Shown here one piece after another: positions 1 through 5,369 of a stretch of 6,109 nt of DNA (its first letter is position 1; every line of letters begins with the position of its first letter). The translations under genes were made by a program, and so were the position numbers. This DNA comes from Reyranella sp. GTDB taxonomy: Bacteria > Pseudomonadota > Alphaproteobacteria > Reyranellales > Reyranellaceae. Location: NCBI GenBank assembly GCA_030679805.1, contig JAUXST010000686.1, forward strand, positions 1 through 6,109. The letters are read 5' to 3'. The notes beneath the pieces were generated by a model. It was not told the DNA's origin. It made no database searches and saw nothing but the letters and a program-made list of their open reading frames with translations.

Positions 1-979
1 ATTTCTGCGGATTGCCGGCCAGCAGATTGGCGCGCGCTGCCCAGAACGAGCCGGCGGAGAGCGTCCACGACGAGGCCTGGTCGGGCGGAGCGTCGGCCAC
101 CAGTTCGAAGCGACGCGCGGCCTCGGCCATGTTGCCGCGCGTGAAGGCTGCCATCGCGGCGTTCCAGTTGGCGTCGGGCGGCAGGCCGACCTCGACCGGG
201 ACCTCGACGCCGCGCTGCGAGTCGGCTTCGAGCGCACGCGTCCGGATGCGGCCGCGCCACAGCTCGACTTCCTGCGGCCCCAGCGTATCGATGGTCGACT
301 TGCGGTCGAGCAGGACGAAGGCGGCGTTGTAGCCGCCGTCGTCGGCCATGTGCTGCAGCCGCGAGCGGAGTTCGGCCGCCTGCGAGGCGTCGGCGCCGGT
401 GACGGTGCGGGCAGCGGCAAAGCTCGGCGTGCCCGGCGTGAAGCCGACGAAGCTCGCCGGCGTCAGCTCGGGTCCGCCCGGCGAGCGCCGCGCCAGCGCC
501 AGCCGGTAGATCGCCGGCGCATCGGGATGGTCGTTGTACTCCTGCAGCCAGGTGGCGAGTTCCTCGTAGCGGGCGGGGTAACCGTGGCTCAGCAGGCGCT
601 GGGCACCGACATAGCCCATCAGGGTCTTGTCCTGCAGCTTGGCGATCTCGGCGCCGGCCTCGGCCCATTGGCCGGCGGCCTGGGCCTGGAAGATGCGCCG
701 GTAGCGGTCGCGGTTTTCGGCGTCGAGCACGGTCGGCAGGTCAGGCACGACGGCTGCTTCGTCGAGTTCGATGACTGGTGCCGCGGGCACAAAGACCGGT
801 CGGCGGGCCTGGATCGTCGGATGCGGTGCGGGTCGGCCGGCGGGCCTGGCCGTCGTCGTCGACGCGGGTTTTGCTGCCGTCGGCGGCTTGGCAGGCGGTT
901 TGGTCACCGTCTGGGCCAGGGCGGAGGCCGCCACCAGGGTCGTCGCGCCCAGCAGGACGGCGGACAGGATGTTCTTCAT
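1..979 (-). CDS. Soluble lytic murein transglycosylase, N-terminal part (cut by window edge)
   Basis: The reading frame is open from an ATG at 979 to the left edge, giving 326 codons without a stop. Residues 1-22 form a Sec signal peptide: Lys2, a hydrophobic core, and an ALA|Q cleavage site after residue 22. Residues 24-68 are a Pro/Ala/Thr-rich linker. From about residue 85 the protein is alpha-helical and TPR-like, matching the U-shaped superhelical domain of Slt70-type enzymes. Recognisable family segments are LMGYVGAQRLL (120-130), YNDHPDAPAIYRLAL (148-162) and SFWAARANLLAG (311-322). In this family the C-terminal SLT domain with its catalytic Glu cleaves the MurNAc-GlcNAc bond and leaves a 1,6-anhydro product in the periplasm. 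That domain is outside the window, so activity is inferred from family. There is no good Shine-Dalgarno before 979; the signal peptide fixes the start. It is divergent from the rhodanese gene. A TPR-only periplasmic protein is the alternative. Confidence 0.82.
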   Translation of the reverse strand, partial: MKNILSAVLLGATTLVAASALAQTVTKPPAKPPTAAKPASTTTARPAGRPAPHPTIQARRPVFVPAAPVIELDEAAVVPDLPTVLDAENRDRYRRIFQAQAAGQWAEAGAEIAKLQDKTLMGYVGAQRLLSHGYPARYEELATWLQEYNDHPDAPAIYRLALARRSPGGPELTPASFVGFTPGTPSFAAARTVTGADASQAAELRSRLQHMADDGGYNAAFVLLDRKSTIDTLGPQEVELWRGRIRTRALEADSQRGVEVPVEVGLPPDANWNAAMAAFTRGNMAEAARRFELVADAPPDQASSWTLSAGSFWAARANLLAGNPQK

Positions 980-1004
980 GGCGACACCGTAGTGGGACTT
1001 GCCG

Positions 1005-1033
1005 TGTGGCGACAAGCGCCGGATGGCTATACT
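1005..1033 (+). promoter_or_regulatory. Candidate promoter for the cupin-rhodanese gene
   Basis: TATACT at 1028-1033 is a 4/6 match to a sigma-70 -10 box and is the most AT-rich patch in this intergenic region. The properly spaced -35 position (1005-1010, TGTGGC) is weak, while the better TTGCCG at 999-1004 is 23 bp away, which is too far. Transcription would start near 1040, leaving a short leader of about 14 nt with the ribosome binding site inside it. The -10 is plausible; the -35 is not convincing. Confidence 0.35.
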
Positions 1034-1053
1034 GGGGGCCAACGGAGGATCAA
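1026..1053 (-). promoter_or_regulatory. Candidate promoter for the lytic transglycosylase gene
   Basis: Read on the minus strand there is TTGATC (1053-1048), a 16-bp spacer and TATAGC (1031-1026). This would start transcription near 1019, about 40 nt before the ATG at 979. The match to sigma-70 is moderate (4/6 and 4/6). Its -10 shares the TATA core with the candidate -10 of the divergent gene, and its -35 overlaps the end of that gene's ribosome binding site. This is prediction from sequence only. Confidence 0.42.
1044..1048 (+). promoter_or_regulatory. Ribosome binding site that sets the cupin-rhodanese start
   Basis: GGAGG sits 5 nt before the ATG at 1054. The frame is open further upstream (to 778), but that stretch is antisense to the transglycosylase gene and lies upstream of the candidate promoter. 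The ribosome binding site therefore decides the start at 1054. Confidence 0.8.
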
Positions 1054-3270
1054 ATGAACCTGCATCAAGAGCGTGCCGCCGCCGTGCGGCGCCTGGTCGA
1101 CGAGGCCCGCGGCATCGAAAAGAGCGGCGTCACGCCGGGCAGCCTCGAGAAGATCGGCGGCCTCTTGTCCGCCCTGGCGGCGCGCGCCGAACTCTTTCCC
1201 CAGGACGAGTTTCCGCTCGGACCGGACGGCGGCATCTATCGCCTGAGCGAGGATCCCGACCATCGCTTTGCGCTCTATGCCTCGGCCGGCGGGCCCGGCA
1301 AGAAGGTGCCGCCGCACAACCACACGACCTGGGCGATCATCGCCGGCGTGCATGGCGCCGAGCGCAACGTGGTCTACGACCGCCTCGACAACGGCGCGCG
1401 CGAGGGCGTCGTCCAACTGCGCGAGGCGCCAGCCAAGGAAAAGACGCTGAAGCGCGGCGACGTCATCGCCTACCTGCCCGAGGACTTCCACCACATCGAG
1501 ACGCCGGTGGGCTCGGGCAATGCGCTGCATCTTCATTTCTACGGCCTCAGCCTCGAGCACCTGCCGGACCGCGTCAGCGTCGACATGGCGACCGGCGCGG
1601 CCAAGCGCTTCATGGCGAAGGCCAAAATCCTGACGCCACTGCTCACCGTGCAACAGCTCAAGGCGATGCTGAAGTCGGGCGAGGTGTTCGCGTTCTTCGA
1701 CGTGCGCGAGGAAGGCGAGTTCTCGATCCAGGGCCACCCGCTGTTCGCCACACCCCTTCCCCTCTCCCGCCTCGAGCCGCGCGTGCTCGCCCTGCTGCCC
1801 GACCCGCAGACGCGGATCGTACTGATCGACAGCGGCGAGGAAGGCCAGGCCGGCAGCCGTGCCAACCGCGCTGCCGCCCGGCTTTCCATGATGGGCTACA
1901 ACAACGTCGCCGTCGTGAAGGACGGGCTCAAAGCCTGGCGCGATGCCGGCTACGAGGTCTTCACCGGCGTCAACGTCCCCAGCAAGGCATTCGGCGAGGT
2001 GGTCGAGCACGGCAACGACACGCCACGCATCGATGCCGCCGACGTGCAGAAGCTCCTGGATTCGAAGGCCGACATGGTGATCCTGGATTCCCGGCCGCTG
2101 CCGGAATTCACCAACATGTCGATCCCCGGCGGCATCGATTGTCCGGGGGCGGAGCTCGTCTATCGCGTAAAAGATTTCGTGCCCAGCCCCGACACGCTGG
2201 TCATCGTCAATTGCGCTGGCCGCACGCGCTCGATCATCGGCGCGCAGTCGCTGATCAATGCCGGCCTGCCCAACAAGGTGATGGCGCTCAAGAACGGCAC
2301 CATGGGCTGGCACCTTGCCGGCCTGAAGGTCGCCCGCGGCGAGACCAAGAGTTTCGGACCGCAGGGACCCGAAGCCGCGAAATTCGCCCAGGCGGCCGCG
2401 GCCAACATCGCCAGAAAGATGAACATCAAGAAGATCGACAAGGCGGGCCTCGCCAAGCTCGAGGCGAAAGACGGCCCTCTCTATCACCTCGATGTGCGCG
2501 ATCCCGCCGAATACGCCCTGGGCCATCTCAAAGGTTTCAGGCATGCCGCCGGCGGCCAGCTCGTGCAGGCGACCGATCAATATGTCGGCGCGCGCAACGC
2601 CACCATCGTGCTGCACGACAATGACGGCGTGCGCGCGACCATGACGGCGCACTGGCTGATGCAGATGGGCTGGGCCGAGACCTACGTGCTCGACCACAAG
2701 GCGGCGCCGGCGGAGCTCACGACCGAGTCGGAGCCACGCTATCCCAAGCGCTTCACGGTGCCGACGACAAAGTCGGTGACGGCGGCCGAGCTGCATACGT
2801 CGCTTGCGGCCACTCTGGTGATCGACCTCGACACCAGCCTCCGCTACCGCGACGGCCATGTCCCGGGGGCCTGGTTTGCCGTCCGCGCCAACCTGGCCAA
2901 GACCATTCCCGAGATGCTGGCCAAGCAGAAGGGCGTCACGCGCATCGTGCTGGCCTCGCCCGACGGCGAGATCGCAGCCCTTGCCGCGTCCGAGGCGGAA
3001 GCCGCCGCCGGCGGCTTGCCGGTGGCGATCCTGGCGGGCGGCACGGCGGCGTGGCGCAAGGCCGAGCTGGCCCTCGAGACCGGCCACCTGCGGATGGCCG
3101 ATCCCCCGACCGACGTCTGGTACCGGCCCTACGACTTCAAGGAGGACGTCGAAGCCGCCATGCGGCAATACCTCGATTGGGAGGTCGATCTCGTGCCGCA
3201 GGTGGAGCGCGATGGCGATGCGACCTTCGTGGTTCTGAAGGCCGCCGCAGGTGCCGGAGGAGGTCACTAA
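1054..3270 (+). CDS. Cysteine-dioxygenase-like cupin fused to four rhodanese domains
   Basis: A 738-residue cytoplasmic protein with no signal peptide or membrane segment. Residues about 45-170 are a thiol-dioxygenase-like cupin: PPHNH with H88 and H90, a Gly/Glu cupin motif, DFHH with H146/H147, and an ALHLHFYG strand (157-164). The first three are the expected Fe(II) ligands. Four rhodanese folds follow: about 195-305 (DVR at 216-218), 325-430 (DSR at 345-347), 460-555 (DVR at 480-482) and 572-675 (DLD at 591-593). A C-terminal tail (680-730) contains DVWYRPYDF. Only the second domain has the catalytic loop, CAGRTRS with C387. The equivalent positions elsewhere are about S260, D522 and S635. 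The protein's only other cysteine is C363. Rhodaneses carry sulfane sulfur as a Cys persulfide, and CDO-type cupins oxidise thiols to sulfinates. A coupled role in thiol or persulfide oxidation or sulfur transfer is inference. The four-rhodanese part resembles a known proteobacterial sulfurtransferase family. Confidence 0.85.
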   Translation: MNLHQERAAAVRRLVDEARGIEKSGVTPGSLEKIGGLLSALAARAELFPQDEFPLGPDGGIYRLSEDPDHRFALYASAGGPGKKVPPHNHTTWAIIAGVHGAERNVVYDRLDNGAREGVVQLREAPAKEKTLKRGDVIAYLPEDFHHIETPVGSGNALHLHFYGLSLEHLPDRVSVDMATGAAKRFMAKAKILTPLLTVQQLKAMLKSGEVFAFFDVREEGEFSIQGHPLFATPLPLSRLEPRVLALLPDPQTRIVLIDSGEEGQAGSRANRAAARLSMMGYNNVAVVKDGLKAWRDAGYEVFTGVNVPSKAFGEVVEHGNDTPRIDAADVQKLLDSKADMVILDSRPLPEFTNMSIPGGIDCPGAELVYRVKDFVPSPDTLVIVNCAGRTRSIIGAQSLINAGLPNKVMALKNGTMGWHLAGLKVARGETKSFGPQGPEAAKFAQAAAANIARKMNIKKIDKAGLAKLEAKDGPLYHLDVRDPAEYALGHLKGFRHAAGGQLVQATDQYVGARNATIVLHDNDGVRATMTAHWLMQMGWAETYVLDHKAAPAELTTESEPRYPKRFTVPTTKSVTAAELHTSLAATLVIDLDTSLRYRDGHVPGAWFAVRANLAKTIPEMLAKQKGVTRIVLASPDGEIAALAASEAEAAAGGLPVAILAGGTAAWRKAELALETGHLRMADPPTDVWYRPYDFKEDVEAAMRQYLDWEVDLVPQVERDGDATFVVLKAAAGAGGGH

Positions 3271-3297
3271 CCGATTGGCAAACAACGGGAATCGGTT
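3269..3297. repeat. Inverted repeat between the rhodanese stop codon and the atp promoter
   Basis: AACCGATT (3269-3276) and AATCGGTT (3290-3297) are perfect reverse complements separated by 13 nt. The left arm includes the last two bases of the rhodanese TAA. As an RNA hairpin it is a mediocre terminator: 8 bp, half AT, a long loop, and only TTCCTT after it instead of a U run. As DNA, the half-site centres are 21 bp apart (two helical turns), and the right arm ends 2 bp before the -35 box of the atp promoter. A regulator site is therefore also possible. Confidence 0.6.
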
Positions 3298-3299
3298 CC

Positions 3300-3328
3300 T
3301 TGACAGGGCCGGACCCACCCCCTAGACA
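3300..3328 (+). promoter_or_regulatory. Sigma-70-type promoter of the Fo operon
   Basis: A perfect TTGACA (3300-3305) is followed by a 17-bp GC-rich spacer and TAGACA (3323-3328). The strong -35 with a looser TAGAC-type -10 is typical of housekeeping promoters in alphaproteobacteria. The predicted start near 3335 gives a leader of about 53 nt before atpI. It is the best promoter match in the window and sits in the only sizeable gap before the operon. Confidence 0.75.
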
Positions 3329-3387
3329 TCCGCCCGCAACCGGATGGCGAGGGTAGTCTCTATCGACGTCGTCCGAGGGCAGAAGCG

Positions 3388-3738
3388 ATGGAAACTCCCG
3401 ACCCCGCAGGCGACCGCAGGCGTGTCGACGACCTCGATGCGCGGCTCAAGGCGGCCCGCGGAAAGGTCGAAAAACCGCAGCAGAACAGCGACCAGAGCGG
3501 AATGTCGCAGCGGCAGACGGGCGTTGCCTATCGCGTCTTGGCGGATATGATCGCGGGCCTTTTGGTCGGGGCTTTTCTCGGCTATTGGCTCGACCGCTGG
3601 CTGGGCTGGGCGCCGTACTCTTTGGTGACCGGGCTGGTTCTGGGGTTCGCTGCAGGCGCCAACAATGCGTGGCGCGCTATCCGGGTCTATTCGGATGAGG
3701 CGGCGAAGGGTGATGACGAGAGTCGGCGCCTTCCCTGA
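3388..3738 (+). CDS. atpI: ATP synthase assembly protein AtpI
   Basis: A 116-residue small membrane protein of the ATPase_gene1 (AtpI) family. The N-terminal 45 residues are charged and hydrophilic with a DLDARLKAAR segment (15-24) typical of alphaproteobacterial AtpI. Two membrane helices follow at about 50-68 and 76-96, linked by GYWLDRWLG (65-73), then a short charged tail. AtpI is not a structural part of the enzyme. In the family it helps c-ring assembly or stability and has also been linked to Mg2+ supply; which applies here cannot be read from sequence. The start at 3388 is backed by GAGGG at 3375-3379, 8 nt upstream. It is the first gene of the operon, behind the promoter at 3300-3328, with a 39-nt gap to atpB. 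Confidence 0.9.
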   Translation: METPDPAGDRRRVDDLDARLKAARGKVEKPQQNSDQSGMSQRQTGVAYRVLADMIAGLLVGAFLGYWLDRWLGWAPYSLVTGLVLGFAAGANNAWRAIRVYSDEAAKGDDESRRLP

Positions 3739-3777
3739 AGCGGTTTGTGGGCGTTGGAATGAGTGGGGAAGTCCTAA

Positions 3778-4506
3778 ATGCATAGCCCGATGGAGCAGTT
3801 CGAAATCAAGCGACTGCTCGATTTCCATTTCGCCGGCCTCGACGTCTCCTTCACCAATTCGTCGCTCTGGATGATCATCGCCGTGATCCTGGCGACCGGC
3901 GTATTCGTCGTCGGCATGCGCCAGCGGGCGCTGGTGCCGGGCCGCCTGCAGTCGGTCGCCGAGCTGGGCTACGAGTTCATCGCCGGCATGGTGCGCGAGA
4001 ACGTCGGCAACCAGGGCAAGAAGTACTTCCCGTTCATCCTGACTCTCTTCATCTTCATCCTGTTCTGCAATGTGCTGGGCATGGTGCCCTACTCGTTCAC
4101 GCCGACCAGCCACATCGTCGTCACCTTCGCGATGGCGCTGTTCGTGTTCGTGGGCGTCACGCTGATCGGCCTCGCCAAGCACGGCCTGCACTTCTTCTCG
4201 CTCTTCGTGCCCAAGGGCGTTCCCTGGGTGCTGCTGCTGCTGCTGGTGCCGATCGAGATCATCTCCTACTTCATCCGCCCGTTCAGCCTGTCGATCCGCC
4301 TGTTCGCCAACATGCTGGCCGGCCACACCATGCTGAAGGTGTTCGGCGGCTTCGTCGTGATGATGGGCATCCTGGGTGGCTGGGCGCCGCTCGCCTTCAT
4401 CGTCGTCTTCACCGGCCTCGAGCTGCTGATCGCCTTCCTGCAGGCCTATGTCTTCGCGATCCTGACCTGCCTCTATCTGAACGACGCCATCCACCTCCAT
4501 CACTAA
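3778..4506 (+). CDS. atpB: F-type ATP synthase subunit a
   Basis: A 242-residue polytopic inner-membrane protein of normal alphaproteobacterial length. Subunit a forms the two half-channels that carry protons to and from the c-ring. The N-terminal SPMEQFEIK and VSFTNSSLW (23-31) are family hallmarks. Membrane helices fall at about 30-48, 83-105, 113-133, 150-168, 170-195 and 205-235. The essential arginine is R174 in LSIRLFANMLAGH, equal to E. coli aR210. N178 and Q222 match E. coli N214 and Q252. The channel pair E219/H245 of E. coli is reversed here as H183/E215, a swap known from mitochondrial and many bacterial a subunits. The start at 3778 fits the family N-terminus; the nearby GGGGAAG (3765-3771) is a modest ribosome binding site. 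M5 is a possible but less likely alternative start. Confidence 0.97.
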   Translation: MHSPMEQFEIKRLLDFHFAGLDVSFTNSSLWMIIAVILATGVFVVGMRQRALVPGRLQSVAELGYEFIAGMVRENVGNQGKKYFPFILTLFIFILFCNVLGMVPYSFTPTSHIVVTFAMALFVFVGVTLIGLAKHGLHFFSLFVPKGVPWVLLLLLVPIEIISYFIRPFSLSIRLFANMLAGHTMLKVFGGFVVMMGILGGWAPLAFIVVFTGLELLIAFLQAYVFAILTCLYLNDAIHLHH

Positions 4507-4511
4507 CACCT

Positions 4512-4529
4512 GCATTTTCAACGAAGGGA
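4512..4529 (+). promoter_or_regulatory. Translation initiation region of atpE
   Basis: The 31-nt gap before atpE holds a U-rich stretch (GCATTTTCAA, 4512-4521) directly followed by a ribosome binding site GAAGGGA (4523-4529), which is 8 nt from the ATG. E. coli atpE is known to have a U-rich enhancer at this position that raises c-subunit output. Equivalent function here is inference from placement and composition, in a genome that is otherwise very GC-rich. Confidence 0.4.
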
Positions 4530-4537
4530 CAATCATC

Positions 4538-4765
4538 ATGGACGCCTCTGCAGCCAAGCTCATCGGTGCCGGCCTCGCCACCATCGCCCTCGCCGGCGTC
4601 GGCGTCGGCATCGGCAACATCTTCGGCAGCTTCGTCTCGGGCGCACTGCGCAACCCGGAAGCCGCTCCCCGCGTGTTCGGCAACGTGCTCCTGGGCTTCG
4701 CGCTCACCGAGGCCGTCGCGCTGTTCGCGCTGGTCATCGCCTTCATGATCCTGTTCGTGTTCTAA
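4538..4765 (+). CDS. atpE: F-type ATP synthase subunit c
   Basis: A 75-residue proteolipid made of two membrane helices (about 8-34 and 46-74) joined by a polar loop RNPEA (38-42). Several copies form the rotating c-ring. The ion-binding carboxylate is E58 in LTEAVALF. The first helix carries the packing motif GVGVGIG (20-26), the GxGxGxG type that influences ring size. The residue after E58 is Ala and position 25 is Ile, so the Gln/Ser/Thr ligands of sodium-translocating c-rings are missing. That indicates proton coupling. The loop has R38-N39-P40 where E. coli has Arg-Gln-Pro; this loop contacts gamma and epsilon. The length is typical for alphaproteobacteria. A hairpin overlaps its stop codon. 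Confidence 0.97.
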   Translation: MDASAAKLIGAGLATIALAGVGVGIGNIFGSFVSGALRNPEAAPRVFGNVLLGFALTEAVALFALVIAFMILFVF

Positions 4766-4779
4766 GCCACTCGGCTTAG
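4762..4779 (+). promoter_or_regulatory. Hairpin over the atpE stop and the atpF' ribosome binding site
   Basis: CTAAGCC (4762-4768) pairs perfectly with GGCTTAG (4773-4779) around an ACTC loop, and a further T4761-G4780 wobble can extend it. The stem contains the atpE TAA and the first two bases of AGGA (4778-4781), the only ribosome binding site candidate for atpF' (9 nt from its ATG); the wobble would add a third. No U run follows, so it is not an intrinsic terminator. Roles in coupling, damping of atpF' translation or 3' protection of an atpE message are possible. Confidence 0.55.
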
Positions 4780-4790
4780 GACGAACGATC

Positions 4791-5369
4791 ATGCGTACAT
4801 CAGGTTACAGCGCCCTGGCGGCGGGCCTCTTCGGCTCGCTGCTCGTGAGTGGCACCGCCTTCGCAGCCGGAGGCATGCCGCAGCTCGACTTCCACAGCTT
4901 CGCGCCGCAGCTCGTCTGGCTCGCGATCGCGTTCGTGGTGCTGTACCTGGTGATGTCGAGGCTCGCGGTGCCCGCGATCTCCGACACGCTGGACAAGCGG
5001 CAGGCCAAGATCCAGAGCGACCTGGATGCGGCCGAGAAGGCCAACGAGGACACGCGTGCCCTGGTGGTCGCCTACGAGAAGCGCCTGGCCGACGCGCGCG
5101 AGGAATCGCGCCGCCTCCAGCGTACCCAGGCCGAGGCCGACAGCGGCGTGGCCGCGGCGCGCTTCACCGAACTCGGTGAAAAGCTCAACGGCCGCATCGC
5201 CGAGGCCGAGAAGCGCATCGCCGGCCAGCGTGACACGGTCATGGCCGGCCTCGAACAGATGGCGGGCGAGATCGCCCAGAGCGCCTATGCCAAGCTCGCC
5301 GGCCAGCCGGCGGACACGGCCGCGCTCGGGGCCAAGGTCGCCGCTGCTGCCAAGGAGACCAGCCGATGA
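4791..5369 (+). CDS. atpF': F-type ATP synthase subunit b' (second b-type stalk subunit)
   Basis: A 192-residue b-family protein of the peripheral stalk, which holds the F1 alpha/beta ring still against Fo. GMPQLDFHSFAPQLVWLAI (28-46) is the hallmark of b' subunits. The membrane helix spans about 41-57, and a long charged amphipathic helix follows (about 65-170), suited to a right-handed coiled coil with b. The first 26 residues look like a signal peptide, with a hydrophobic core (8-20) and a TAFA|AGG cleavage-like site. Removal would leave an N-out, C-in protein, the correct b topology. An internal ATG at 4875 would give the shorter classic N-terminus, but its GGAGG is only 1 nt away, so 4791 is preferred. 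The gene follows atpE by 25 nt and overlaps atpF by 4 nt. Confidence 0.93.
   Translation: MRTSGYSALAAGLFGSLLVSGTAFAAGGMPQLDFHSFAPQLVWLAIAFVVLYLVMSRLAVPAISDTLDKRQAKIQSDLDAAEKANEDTRALVVAYEKRLADAREESRRLQRTQAEADSGVAAARFTELGEKLNGRIAEAEKRIAGQRDTVMAGLEQMAGEIAQSAYAKLAGQPADTAALGAKVAAAAKETSR
5352..5357 (+). promoter_or_regulatory. Ribosome binding site of atpF inside the end of atpF'
   Basis: AAGGAG lies 8 nt before the atpF ATG at 5366, inside the last codons of atpF'. With the ATGA overlap (5366-5369) this is a standard arrangement for translational coupling and fits matched output of b' and b. Confidence 0.8.

Noticed and set aside
778..1053. Upstream extension of the cupin-rhodanese gene by 92 codons
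   Set aside because: It crosses the divergent promoter region and the transglycosylase coding sequence, has no family similarity, and the GGAGG site points to 1054.
350..1057. Plus-strand open frame opposite the transglycosylase gene
   Set aside because: Arg/Gly-rich shadow without motifs. The minus strand encodes a signal peptide and a recognisable family.
3269..3300. Calling the dyad a firm rho-independent terminator
   Set aside because: The 13-nt loop, half-AT stem and missing U run make it weak, so it is listed as an inverted repeat of open function.
1027..3318. Long minus-strand open frame (763 codons) opposite the cupin-rhodanese gene
   Set aside because: It mirrors the codon structure of the sense gene in high-GC DNA. 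The sense protein has clear domains and a ribosome binding site; the antisense product has no recognisable motif.
3322..4746. Minus-strand open frame (474 codons) opposite atpI-atpB-atpE
   Set aside because: Its charged, low-complexity product is what antisense of membrane-helix codons gives. The plus strand encodes three well-conserved proteins.
4875..4877. Internal ATG as the true start of b'
   Set aside because: The GGAGG before it leaves only 1 nt of spacing, and the longer start gives a plausible signal peptide; kept only as an alternative.
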